Shown here: in pieces, positions 11,489 to 20,092 of the stretch
How the letters are laid out: each line of letters opens with the position of its first letter
How positions within the stretch are numbered: position 1 is the first letter of the stretch
DNA from: Sediminimonas qiaohouensis DSM 21189
Lineage (GTDB): Bacteria > Pseudomonadota > Alphaproteobacteria > Rhodobacterales > Rhodobacteraceae
Direction of reading: 5' to 3'
Length of the DNA: 64,000 nt
Assembly (NCBI RefSeq): GCF_000423645.1
Contig: NZ_AUIJ01000011.1
Span: 56,453-120,452 of the forward strand
Notes under the pieces: model-generated
The model's database searches: none
What the model was told of the DNA's origin: nothing
What the model saw: only the letters and a program-made list of their open reading frames with translations
Position numbers and translations under genes: made by a program

Positions 11489-11520
11489 GCGGGCCCGAAC
11501 TGTAATGAAAAGGAGAAAAG

Positions 11521-12090
11521 ATGCTCTACCAGATCAGTGGAAAGCAGATCGATATAGGCGAGGCGCTGCAGACCCACGTCAAGGACGAGTTGGGAACGAT
11601 CGTGGGAAAATATGCCCAGCGCCCCACTGACGCCAATATCGTATTCTCCAAGTCCGGGCATGAGTTTGTTTGCGAAGCGACGGTACATCTTTCCACGGGC
11701 TTGACGGCGCAGGCCAAGGCGCATGCCAATGAAATCTATGCCTCTTTTGAATCCTGTTCAGAAAAGATGGACAAGCAACTCCGCAGGTACAAGCGGCGCC
11801 TCAAGGATCATCACCGCGAACGCGAAGCGCCGGTTGAACTCATGGGCGCTTCCTCGTATATCCTCGCTGCAGAAGAGGACGGCGAAGATTCGGAACCCGA
11901 GACACTGCAGCCGATGATCGTCGCCGAGACGGAGACGCACATTCCGTCGCTTTCTGTTGGCGAGGCGGTGATGCAGATGGAGCTGGCTGGAGCGCCGATC
12001 CTCGTTTTCAGGAATGAACGCAACGAAGGGGTAAATGTTGTCTACCGCCGCGACGATGGAAACATCGGTTGGATAGAACCGCGGACCTAG
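11521..12090 (+). CDS. hpf: Ribosome hibernation promoting factor, long form
   Basis: Binds the 30S decoding region in stationary phase and promotes 100S dimers. It is 189 residues: an N-terminal RaiA/HPF domain (MLYQISGKQIDIGEAL to about 100, with the basic QLRRYKRRLKDHHRE) and a C-terminal dimerisation domain (about 130-189, with VVYRRDDGNIGWIEPR). The C-terminal domain makes it the long type. ptsN follows 40 bases later. The rpoN gene often found between lptB and hpf is absent here. Confidence 0.94.
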   Translation: MLYQISGKQIDIGEALQTHVKDELGTIVGKYAQRPTDANIVFSKSGHEFVCEATVHLSTGLTAQAKAHANEIYASFESCSEKMDKQLRRYKRRLKDHHREREAPVELMGASSYILAAEEDGEDSEPETLQPMIVAETETHIPSLSVGEAVMQMELAGAPILVFRNERNEGVNVVYRRDDGNIGWIEPRT

Positions 12091-12130
12091 ATAACGGCAC
12101 GAATCCCTGCCCGAACCTACAGGACTGATC

Positions 12131-12595
12131 ATGCATATTTCGGGAATTCTCAAACCTGAGGCCGTGAAAGTTGTCACTTCTGCGTCCAGCAAGAAGCGGC
12201 TTTTGCATGATCTGGGGGAACTGGTCCATACCGCCTACGGCGTGAACGCGTCCGAGGCCGTTGACGCATTGATGGAGCGCGAGGCGCTTGGGCCAACCGG
12301 CGTGGGGCATGGCGTTGCTCTGCCCCATGCCCGCCTGAACGATATCGAACACGTCTGCGGTGCCTTTATCCTATTGGAAAAGCCGATCGATTTTTCCGCT
12401 GTCGACAGGCAGCCGGTCGATTTGGTGTTTGGCCTGTTCGCACCGCAAAATGCCGGGGTCGAGCATCTCAAGGCGCTGGCGCTGGTGTCGCGCACCCTGC
12501 GCGAGGGGGCCGTTTGCTCCAAGCTGCGCGCAAACCGCGAGCCCGCAACCCTGCACACCATCCTGACCGAGGCGCAGGCCGTTCAAGCGGCCTGA
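12131..12595 (+). CDS. ptsN: PTS IIA-like nitrogen regulatory protein PtsN
   Basis: EIIA-Ntr of the nitrogen phosphotransferase system, which accepts phosphate from NPr and regulates potassium and nitrogen metabolism by protein contact. It is 154 residues, and the phosphorylatable His is His66 in GVGHGVALPHARL. It is probably cotranscribed with hpf. Its stop is one base from the stop of the convergent sulfotransferase gene, with no room for a terminator. Confidence 0.94.
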   Translation: MHISGILKPEAVKVVTSASSKKRLLHDLGELVHTAYGVNASEAVDALMEREALGPTGVGHGVALPHARLNDIEHVCGAFILLEKPIDFSAVDRQPVDLVFGLFAPQNAGVEHLKALALVSRTLREGAVCSKLRANREPATLHTILTEAQAVQAA

Positions 12596-12596
12596 G

Positions 12597-14024
12597 CTAT
12601 CCCCAACGGGTAAAGCCAAAGTTCACATAGTCGCGTTGATACACCTTGGCGGCCAAATCCTCGATTCTGTCGTCGTATATCTCGCGCAGCGCAAATGGCT
12701 CGTCCTCGGCCGGGGAGCGCGGCGCCACGGCATCAAAATACCCCACGGAATGCGCCAACGAGGGAAGCGCACTTGCGATCTCGTCCTCTCGCAGGATTAC
12801 ATCAGGCGGCGCGAATCTTGAAAAATCCTGCAACGCTTGCATTTGTGTGCCCCACGCCGAATCGATCCGCAGCCCTGTTTGCCCCGCCAGGTTGGCCTTG
12901 AGGAATTTCAGGAAGGCAACGAATGCCTTGCGATGCGCGGCCGCATCGTACCGCTCGTCGGGCATCTTGCCGGGAAGTGGCAGATTGTGCACCCGCCTGA
13001 GCGTCTTGCGAATCTCGGTAAAACTGCCCGGCCCGGTGTTCAGGATGCGCTGACAAAAGGCCGCGTGCGCGCGCGCAACGGGATGGCGCAGAACGGTAAA
13101 ACTGCGATGCCCGGGGTTGTTGCGTTTCCATTGCCGCAGGGTTTTCTGGGTGAATTGCGTCGCCAGATCGCCTTGATCCACGTGATCAAGCTCCGCCATC
13201 CATTGCTGCACGGCGTCCTCGGGACCCGACCGGACCGGAAGATATAGCAGTGGTGCCTTGGCGCCGGCGACATAGCTTGGCACGGCGGGGCCGCGGCGTG
13301 GCTCGAAACTGGGGGTGCGGCCCAGGTTGAACACGTCAAGCTGCGCCAACGCCTCGCGCATCGCGTCGAAATCATCGACCTTCGAGGAAATCGGCTCGGG
13401 GTTTTGCGGCTTCAGGCTCCGATCCAGGTTGGATAGCTGCGCCTCCTCCCCAAGGAACCGCGCAAGCCCGTTGATAACGTCAACGTTCTGCAGATCCTCA
13501 TAGGCGATGTAAAACGCCGTTTGCCCCGTTGTTTGCAGGGCGTTGAGAAGACGAACCTGAAAGGACTGGAGCGTATTGAGATACTCTTGGAACTCTTGAG
13601 CATCGAATTCGGCAAGCGCATCCTTGCGTCGTTTGACGTTGGTCAGCTTCCATTGCCCGGTCTGCTGGGCGATCTTCCACGACACGTAGCTGTCCACCGG
13701 ATTGCGGGTCAGGATGATCTTGGCACAGCGCGGATCGGGCAGGGCAATGTCCATAACGCGCGCATCATGATCGTGGAAATAGCGAAAGCCGCCAAGCGTC
13801 CCCGGCTGATCGCGGATCGCGGTGATCAGAGCCTGCGGATCGGCCTCGCGCGTTGATTGCGTAACCCCGAGAATGTCGTCGCTCTTGGGGTAGCCAATGA
13901 AATGCGGGTTGAACGCTTCGCCGTGACAGCTCAGCCCCGGAAACGCATTCAGGTTCGTCTCAAGGAAATTCGACCCGGTGCGCATTTCAGCGAAGACAAT
14001 GAAGTAATCAAAATCGTGGGACAT
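12597..14024 (-). CDS. Tandem-domain sulfotransferase
   Basis: Probable PAPS-dependent carbohydrate sulfotransferase of 475 residues. The N-terminal half (1 to about 240) resembles the NodH/Stf0 type: FAEMRTGSNFLETNL at 11-25 as the 5'-phosphosulfate loop and ILTRNPVDSYVS at 104-115 as the 3'-phosphate site. The C-terminal half looks like a second sulfotransferase of the HNK-1/chondroitin type, with VLRHPVARAHAAF at 311-323 and the terminal YQRDYVNFGF at 462-471. Its loop LLYLPVRSGPEDAVQQW (259-275) lacks the usual Lys. It is the last gene of the minus-strand glycan run. The two-domain reading is inference from motifs. Confidence 0.75.
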   Translation of the reverse strand: MSHDFDYFIVFAEMRTGSNFLETNLNAFPGLSCHGEAFNPHFIGYPKSDDILGVTQSTREADPQALITAIRDQPGTLGGFRYFHDHDARVMDIALPDPRCAKIILTRNPVDSYVSWKIAQQTGQWKLTNVKRRKDALAEFDAQEFQEYLNTLQSFQVRLLNALQTTGQTAFYIAYEDLQNVDVINGLARFLGEEAQLSNLDRSLKPQNPEPISSKVDDFDAMREALAQLDVFNLGRTPSFEPRRGPAVPSYVAGAKAPLLYLPVRSGPEDAVQQWMAELDHVDQGDLATQFTQKTLRQWKRNNPGHRSFTVLRHPVARAHAAFCQRILNTGPGSFTEIRKTLRRVHNLPLPGKMPDERYDAAAHRKAFVAFLKFLKANLAGQTGLRIDSAWGTQMQALQDFSRFAPPDVILREDEIASALPSLAHSVGYFDAVAPRSPAEDEPFALREIYDDRIEDLAAKVYQRDYVNFGFTRWG

Positions 14025-14033
14025 GCTATCCTG

Positions 14034-15731
14034 TCATCTTACGAGATACGGTTTCGGCGACTGCCCGTTGCGCGGCATGGCGCCCTGTGTGACCGGGAAA
14101 TCGCCCATCAGATGCGGGTGCATCCCCTGGTTCTTGAGGTTTTGCAGAAACTGCCCGAACCCCGACAGATCCGCCATATGCGGCGCTTCGGACAGGCGCC
14201 GCGTGGTTTTCTGGGTTATCTCGTCGATGATCGTCTGTAGCGGCTCCATCGGGGATTCGATGAACTCGGCCATCGTCCAGATGCGAATACGCGCCTTCAC
14301 ATAGGGCGAATGCAGCACGTCCAGGAAATCGCTCTCGATCTTTTGCAGCAGGGCCGCTTCCTTGCGGATGTCGGCGAAATCGCGGTTCGATTGGAACAAC
14401 GGCACGGCCCAGGCGCCGCTGATCACGGAAATCTGCGCATTCGGATCCTTGGCGATGTCCCAGTTGATCGCCTGGTTGTCGCGTGGCCCCAAACTGAAAC
14501 ACTGCCGCTCGCCCCTGGTGTTCCAGATCAGGCTTCCCAAGAATGCCCTGGGGTTATAATCGCGCAAGACGGCATTGTCCGACAGCGCGCCGTTCACAAC
14601 GGATTGCCGGTCCGCGAACTCGGCGCGCTCGGGCGCGAACAGGTGGCCGTGCACCCGCGTGCCCGTCGCCCGCGCCAGCCACGGTGCGAAATTCTCGAAC
14701 AGCTCCGCAAACCCCTGAAAGACCGAGTATTGCCCCGCCGTCTTGCCGTTCTCCCACCCCTCGTTGGGGAAACGGCTTTGCATATAAAGGCCCGGACGCC
14801 CGCGCGTGCGGCGTTCAACGGCCTTGGCGAATATGCGATCGATCTTGCCGGGGTTTGGCTCTGTCCGGTTCATGGCGCCTTCGCTATCGGTCAGGAAGGC
14901 ACGATACAGGCGGTCGGCATGCGCCCAGATCTTGCGCGCGACAAAACAGTCGGAGCGCCGCAGCAATTGCAGGTGATCGTCGTAGAAAATATGCGGCTTC
15001 CCCTGGAAATCGAACTTCGACAGGGTCAAGGACCGGCTTTCGATGTTCAGGGCATATAGCCGCGCCAGCGTCTGGAAATAGCATTCGTCAGGGATCCAGA
15101 CCCGTTTGAAATACCGATCATATGCGGGGCGTTTGGGATCTTGCAGGATCGCCGAAAGCGTTCTCCGCGTCAGGCACCACCATTGACTTCCCATATGCGG
15201 AACGAGGCCGTCGGGTATCCGGCGCTTGAACCCGATCTTGCGCTGCAACTCGACATACTTGTCGAACAGATAGCGATGTTTTCGCCAACTGAACGGAAAC
15301 CGCAGCGTAAACCGTTCGTGGTCCAGCCCCCCCACCGTCCAGGGAACATCGGCCGTTGTTGCGCTCTCGATAAAATCGGTGCGCGGGCGTGCCTTCAGGT
15401 AGTCGATCAATTCCTGCACCGGGCGCAGCGGCAGGCAAGACCCCGAAGCCAGGTAAACATGCGTGACCTCGGGAAACTCCGACAGCATCTGCTGTGAGGC
15501 ATCTTGCGTCGCAGCCACGATGCCCCAGGTCCCCCATTCGCACCGGTGACGTCGGCAAAAGGTGATATCCGGCAAATCCGCAAGCGCCGAGACAAATGCA
15601 TCATGCGTCTTGCCCGGCACGGAGGCGTCAATATGGATGACAACGGGGCACCCGGCCGCATGCCAGTGCCGCGCCACCTGTTCCGCGCGGCCAAGCGCGG
15701 TGTGCACCAGCATGACGATCCCCACGCTCAT
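14034..15731 (-). CDS. GT14-type beta-1,6-N-acetylglucosaminyltransferase-like protein
   Basis: The N-terminal part (to about residue 290) matches the core-2/I-branching (GT14) glycosyltransferase family: IVMLVHTALGRAEQVARHW, VIHIDAS near 32, RCEWGTWGIVAAT near 63, YLASGSCLPLRP near 93 and GSQWWCLTRRT near 186. About 275 further residues form an extra C-terminal domain that I cannot assign beyond family resemblance to other Rhodobacteraceae GT14 proteins. It is 565 residues in all. The start overlaps the previous gene's stop by four bases (ATGA), so translation is likely coupled. The acceptor is unknown. Confidence 0.78.
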   Translation of the reverse strand: MSVGIVMLVHTALGRAEQVARHWHAAGCPVVIHIDASVPGKTHDAFVSALADLPDITFCRRHRCEWGTWGIVAATQDASQQMLSEFPEVTHVYLASGSCLPLRPVQELIDYLKARPRTDFIESATTADVPWTVGGLDHERFTLRFPFSWRKHRYLFDKYVELQRKIGFKRRIPDGLVPHMGSQWWCLTRRTLSAILQDPKRPAYDRYFKRVWIPDECYFQTLARLYALNIESRSLTLSKFDFQGKPHIFYDDHLQLLRRSDCFVARKIWAHADRLYRAFLTDSEGAMNRTEPNPGKIDRIFAKAVERRTRGRPGLYMQSRFPNEGWENGKTAGQYSVFQGFAELFENFAPWLARATGTRVHGHLFAPERAEFADRQSVVNGALSDNAVLRDYNPRAFLGSLIWNTRGERQCFSLGPRDNQAINWDIAKDPNAQISVISGAWAVPLFQSNRDFADIRKEAALLQKIESDFLDVLHSPYVKARIRIWTMAEFIESPMEPLQTIIDEITQKTTRRLSEAPHMADLSGFGQFLQNLKNQGMHPHLMGDFPVTQGAMPRNGQSPKPYLVR

Positions 15732-16753
15732 GCCCAGTTCCCCTTGGACATGAGCCCGAGAATCTCAAGCTGGCGCCAGTTGATGTATTTCTCGGACCAT
15801 TTGCACCACAGGTCCGGGTCTTTCTGCAGTTGGCTGGCATAGGTCCGGTATTCCATGCTGGCCGCGTAGTGCTGCTTGCGCTTGAGTTCTTCCATGGCCT
15901 TGACCGTGAAAGTGTCTAAAAACTTGGTGTGCAACAGCGCGCCACTGGCTTTTTCGCCGCCCCATTCGTCGTACACCTGGTTCAGGCCGCGCGGCAGCAG
16001 CATATGCGTCGAACTCACATACGCATAGCGCCGGTTCCACTTGACCAGCGGGATCTTGTTCAGGGCCGGCGCCCGCTCTGGCATGTCCTTGAAGAACACC
16101 CGTGACCGGGGGCCGCCCTGTATCCACAGGTTCCCGAACAGGCCGTTCTTCTGGATTGAATAATTCCCCGAGTCGAACCAGCTTGCGATTTCCAGGGGGT
16201 CCTGCCCGGCCCTGTAGGGTTGCGCATCGATCCTGCCCTTGGGGTACATATCGAGCAGCATCGCACTAAACGATTTGATCGATGACGCATCCAGCCAATC
16301 CGTCAGCGCCCTGATCGGACGGGTGTCGCAGAACGGGTAAACAAAGAACTCGTCAGGGTCCACGACCAGCGTCCAATGTCCGTGCGCATAACGCATCTGC
16401 AACCAGTTCAGCCAATCCACCCCAAATCGGGACCGCTTGTAGCTGCGCGGTGTTGTCCAGAGCGAGACATCCTTTTGATCCGCCAGGTAATCGACCGATC
16501 CATCGGTGCTGTCGTTATCCACGATCAGGAAATGGTTCACCCCCATGTCGCGGTAGTATTTCAGGAAATAAGGAAGCCGGATCGCCTCGTTCCGCTGGGT
16601 CGAGAACAACAGGATATCGCCGGGTTTGATCCGCTTGGTGCGGTTTGTCACGGGCCGCAATTCGCGCCGTTTTCGGATGGCGCGAAACAAAAAGCGCCGA
16701 CGCTTTAGCCTGAGGCGATATGACTGCCAGGCACCCAATACGTTTCCCTTCAC
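15728..16753 (-). CDS. Family 2-like glycosyltransferase (Glyco_tranf_2_4 type)
   Basis: Predicted cytoplasmic sugar transferase of 341 residues. It has the nucleotide-sugar fold of the 'RNE' type: STQRNEAIRLPYFLKYYRDMG, FLIVDNDSTDGSVDYL, and the metal-binding DPDEFFVYP. The basic N-terminus (RLRLKRRRFLFRAIRKRRELR) may bind the membrane surface. It lies 35 bases after the GT4 gene and overlaps the GT14 gene by four bases in the same transcription unit. Donor and acceptor cannot be read from the sequence. Confidence 0.78.
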   Translation of the reverse strand: MKGNVLGAWQSYRLRLKRRRFLFRAIRKRRELRPVTNRTKRIKPGDILLFSTQRNEAIRLPYFLKYYRDMGVNHFLIVDNDSTDGSVDYLADQKDVSLWTTPRSYKRSRFGVDWLNWLQMRYAHGHWTLVVDPDEFFVYPFCDTRPIRALTDWLDASSIKSFSAMLLDMYPKGRIDAQPYRAGQDPLEIASWFDSGNYSIQKNGLFGNLWIQGGPRSRVFFKDMPERAPALNKIPLVKWNRRYAYVSSTHMLLPRGLNQVYDEWGGEKASGALLHTKFLDTFTVKAMEELKRKQHYAASMEYRTYASQLQKDPDLWCKWSEKYINWRQLEILGLMSKGNWA

Positions 16754-16788
16754 CCAGACAGCCCGATTTCCGGTTCAGGCGGGGTGTA

Positions 16789-18030
16789 TCACGCAACCGT
16801 AAATACGATCTTGAAATGCGAGTCCCACGTCGGCGGTTGAAAGGCGTGTCTGCGCATGCCTGCCGATTTTCCTGCCCAATATTCGGCTGTCAGCCCAATT
16901 ATTCTTGTCTTCCAAAGATACCGATCCTGTAGGCTTAGGTAAATGGGAATGTCACCAAGGATTTCGTGGTATACGGATAGTGGCGTACAGATCACGGGAA
17001 CTCCAAGTGCCGCCGCCTCTGCCGGAGGCAGGCCATACCCCTCGGCCACGCTTGGAAACAGCATACCGGCGGAGCGGCGCAGAACCTCGGCAAGGGTCTT
17101 GTCATCCAGGCCCGGTATCTCATGCACATTCTCGTTTTCGCCTATCGCATCGAGGCGCGCAAACACGTCCTCGTTCAGCCACCCGCGCGCGCCGCAGATG
17201 ACCAACTGCGGCATATCCGATTGGGGGAGCGTGCGCGCCATCTCCTCCCACAGGTCCAGAAGGAGGGCATGGTTCTTGCGCGGCTCGACCGTCCCGACTG
17301 TGCAAAACCAAGGCCTGCTTTGGTCGATCTGCGGGGGCAGGTGAGCGCTTGGATCGGTGGGCGGCACATCAACCCCCAGATGCGCCACCTTCGTGCGCGG
17401 CATGGGACCGTGCCCTTGCATGTGCCGGATGACATCGCGCTCAGTTTGCGCCGAATTGCACAGGATGACATCGGCATGTGCTTGAACGCGGCGCAGCATC
17501 ACCAAGAAAGCCGCAGGCGTCTCGGGCCGCTGATACTGCGGAAAATCAAGCGGGATCGTGTCGTGGATCATCACGGACACCGATGCCCCGGCGCCATTCC
17601 GCATGGCCGATAAAACGCGCGCGCTCAGGTTCGAATGGCTCACGTTGAAATAGCTCGCCCCGCCGGTGAAATGCCGCCGCAGCATCCGTTGCAGCCCCAC
17701 CGGCAGGCACCGCGCAATGGACAGGCGGCGCAGATCGGCCTCGGCCCTACGCCGCTCGGGTGAAATCCCACGCGCCAGGCGCGATAGGGTATCCACCGCC
17801 CCCCAGCCGTGTCGCGCCTCAAGCCGGTCCAGCAGGCCCACCATCCCTTTCCGGTCAAGAAGGGCATAGCCATACGCGCTGCGCGCGATTGCGAAAACCG
17901 GCGACTCAAGCGCAACAAACTGGCGCAGATAAGCCAGCTCGACCCGGTCAACCCCCGTTGGAACGCGCCCCGCGCGTCGTATCAGTCGCGTCACATCAAG
18001 CAAACGCGGCGGTGCGTTCTCACGCGTCAT
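16789..18030 (-). CDS. Family 4 glycosyltransferase
   Basis: GT-B fold retaining glycosyltransferase of 413 residues from the chosen start. The C-terminal Rossmann half contains CTVGTVEPRKNHALLLDLW, LVICGARGW and the E-x7-E motif in PSVAEGYGLPPAEAAALGVP. ATG 18030 overlaps the galE stop by 11 bases and gives a start of MTRENAPPRLLDVTRLIRR. A longer reading reaching 18060 would run further into galE. The substrate is unknown, but UDP-glucose or UDP-galactose from the two preceding genes are natural candidates. Confidence 0.82.
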   Translation of the reverse strand: MTRENAPPRLLDVTRLIRRAGRVPTGVDRVELAYLRQFVALESPVFAIARSAYGYALLDRKGMVGLLDRLEARHGWGAVDTLSRLARGISPERRRAEADLRRLSIARCLPVGLQRMLRRHFTGGASYFNVSHSNLSARVLSAMRNGAGASVSVMIHDTIPLDFPQYQRPETPAAFLVMLRRVQAHADVILCNSAQTERDVIRHMQGHGPMPRTKVAHLGVDVPPTDPSAHLPPQIDQSRPWFCTVGTVEPRKNHALLLDLWEEMARTLPQSDMPQLVICGARGWLNEDVFARLDAIGENENVHEIPGLDDKTLAEVLRRSAGMLFPSVAEGYGLPPAEAAALGVPVICTPLSVYHEILGDIPIYLSLQDRYLWKTRIIGLTAEYWAGKSAGMRRHAFQPPTWDSHFKIVFTVA

Positions 18031-19003
18031 AATGCCCGCTCTGGTGCCACCGCCACGCATCCGCGATCATCCGCGACAGGGTTGACCGCTGAGGGCGCCA
18101 CCCAAGCTCCGCCTCGGCGCGGGTGGACCCGGATACCAGCTTGGTGCAATCGCCCGCGCGCCGTAGGCCTTCGCTATGGGGCACCTCGCGCTGTGTCACG
18201 CGCTGCGCCTCATTCATCACCTCGCGCACCGAAAACCCGTGCCCGGTGCCAAGGTTGAAAACCCGGCTCCCCTTGCCCTCAAGCAGCCATTCCAGCCCCA
18301 GAACATGCGCATCCACAAGGTCGCAAACATGCACGTAGTCGCGAATGCAAGTGCCATCGGGCGTGTCGTAATCGGTGCCGAAAATGGTCAGCGCGGGGCG
18401 CTTGCCCTCGATCGCGTCAAGGATGACGGGAACAAGATGTGTCTCGGGGCGGTGGAATTCGCCCACCTCGGCGTCGGGATCGGCCCCCGCCACGTTGAAG
18501 TAGCGAAAGATCACGGCGTTGATACCGTGGGCCACGCCGAAATCGCGCAGCATGTCCTCGATCGCGCGCTTGCTGGCCCCGTAGGCATTGATCGGCTGTT
18601 GCGGGGTGCTTTCGTCAAGAACCACGTTGTCGTGGTCCCCATATGTTGCGCAGGTCGACGAAAACACGATGTTCAGACACCCCGCCGCAACCGCCGCCTC
18701 GATCAGGCAAAGCGATCCGGCGGCGTTGTTGCGCCAATAAAGATCGGGATGCGCCATGCTTTCGCCGACTTGGCTGAGCGCCGCGAAATGCATGACCGCG
18801 ATTGGCTGATACTTCGCCAACACCTCGTCAAGGCGACCGCGGTCAAGCAGATCGCCCCGCTCGAACGGCCCGAACTTGACCGCGTCCTGCCACCCCGTGC
18901 TCAGGTTATCGTAGGTAACGGGGATATACCCGGCTGCCTTGAGCGCTTTGCAAGCGTGCGATCCGATATACCCCGCACCGCCGGTGACCAGAACATGCGC
19001 CAA
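18020..19003 (-). CDS. galE: UDP-glucose 4-epimerase
   Basis: Interconverts UDP-glucose and UDP-galactose with bound NAD. It is 327 residues with the Rossmann glycine motif GGAGYIGSH near the N-terminus, SSTCATYGDHD and the catalytic YGASKRAIE (YxxxK). The C-terminal portion has RVFNLGTGHGFSVREV. It sits between galU and a glycosyltransferase and would supply UDP-galactose to the glycan pathway. Confidence 0.95.
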   Translation of the reverse strand: MAHVLVTGGAGYIGSHACKALKAAGYIPVTYDNLSTGWQDAVKFGPFERGDLLDRGRLDEVLAKYQPIAVMHFAALSQVGESMAHPDLYWRNNAAGSLCLIEAAVAAGCLNIVFSSTCATYGDHDNVVLDESTPQQPINAYGASKRAIEDMLRDFGVAHGINAVIFRYFNVAGADPDAEVGEFHRPETHLVPVILDAIEGKRPALTIFGTDYDTPDGTCIRDYVHVCDLVDAHVLGLEWLLEGKGSRVFNLGTGHGFSVREVMNEAQRVTQREVPHSEGLRRAGDCTKLVSGSTRAEAELGWRPQRSTLSRMIADAWRWHQSGHYDA

Positions 19004-19029
19004 ACGCGACCCCTTGAATTTTCTTCGTA

Positions 19030-19923
19030 TTACGTTGCCGCCGCCGCGCCAGCGTACAGTTCTTTCAGATAGTGATCCAGATCCTCGCGCAAGTCCTCGC
19101 GCGCCAGCCCGAACGCCACCGTCGCCTGCAAGAACCCGGATTTGGAGCCGCAGTCATAGCGTTTTCCGTCAAAGAGGTATCCGCGCACGGGATCATCCGT
19201 GCCGATCTGGCGTGCGATGGCATCGGTCAATTGCACTTCGCCGCCGGCGCCACTTTTGATCTTGTTGAGGTTCTTCAATATGTTGGGCGTCAGGATATAG
19301 CGCCCGATCACCGCGAAGTTCGACGGCTGCGTGCCCGGCGCGGGTTTTTCCACCATGCCGTTCACGGACACCAGCGGCCCGTTCTTTTCGCCCGGGTCCA
19401 GAATGCCGTAGGCCGATGCCTTGTCTTCGGGCACCTCCATCGCGGCGACCATGTTGCCGCCGTTTTCGGCATAGGCTTCGACCATCTGTTGCAGGCACGG
19501 CTTTTCGGCTGCGATGACGTCATCGGGCAAAATGACCGCGAAAGGCTCGTTGGAAATCATGTTGCGTGCGCACCACACGGCATGGCCCAGGCCCATCGCC
19601 TTGTGTTGCCGAACATAGGCGATCGCGCCGCTTTCCATGTTGGTCATCTTGAGTGATTCAAGAAGCTCGGTCTTGCCCTTTTTGCGCAGCTCCTGCTCCA
19701 ATTGCGGAGCATGATCGAAATAATCCTCAAGCGCGTTTTTGCCGCGCGAGGTGACGAAAATAAACTCCTTGATGCCAGCGGCGCGCGCTTCGTCGATCGC
19801 GTACTGGATCAGGGGGCGATCGACCAGGGTCATGATTTCCTTGGGGATGGATTTCGTGGCGGGCAAGAAGCGGGTGCCCAACCCCGCAACAGGAAAGACC
19901 GCCTTTGTCACCTTCTTTTTCAT
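19030..19923 (-). CDS. galU: UTP--glucose-1-phosphate uridylyltransferase
   Basis: Makes UDP-glucose from UTP and glucose-1-phosphate. It is 297 residues with the nucleotidyltransferase signature AVFPVAGLGTRFLPATKSIPKE near residue 8, VILPDDVIA, EKPAPGTQPSNFAVIGRY and YDCGSKSGFLQATV. It is the first gene of the six-gene minus-strand run, with galE 26 bases downstream. Its leader contains inverted repeats (see the separate entry). Confidence 0.96.
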   Translation of the reverse strand: MKKKVTKAVFPVAGLGTRFLPATKSIPKEIMTLVDRPLIQYAIDEARAAGIKEFIFVTSRGKNALEDYFDHAPQLEQELRKKGKTELLESLKMTNMESGAIAYVRQHKAMGLGHAVWCARNMISNEPFAVILPDDVIAAEKPCLQQMVEAYAENGGNMVAAMEVPEDKASAYGILDPGEKNGPLVSVNGMVEKPAPGTQPSNFAVIGRYILTPNILKNLNKIKSGAGGEVQLTDAIARQIGTDDPVRGYLFDGKRYDCGSKSGFLQATVAFGLAREDLREDLDHYLKELYAGAAAAT

Positions 19924-19980
19924 GAAGACCCCTATGTCTGCTCGGCGCTGCTGGAACAGCTTGTAAATCGTCTCTCAAAA

Positions 19981-20050
19981 CCGGGAAATGCGCAGCCCGG
20001 CATTTGTCTCGCGCGCTTTTTCTCACGTTGCGTATATAACACCGCGTGAG
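19981..20050 (-). promoter_or_regulatory. Inverted repeats in the galU leader/promoter region
   Basis: CTCACG (20022-20027) and CGTGAG (20045-20050) form a 6-base inverted repeat around TATATAA. Nearer the gene, CCGGG and CCCGG (19981-20000) can form a hairpin. It could be an operator plus leader hairpin for the galU run, but no -35 box could be assigned. Confidence 0.3.
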
Positions 20051-20092
20051 TCCATAATATTCCCCATCGTTTAAGGACAGATTGCCAAGAAA

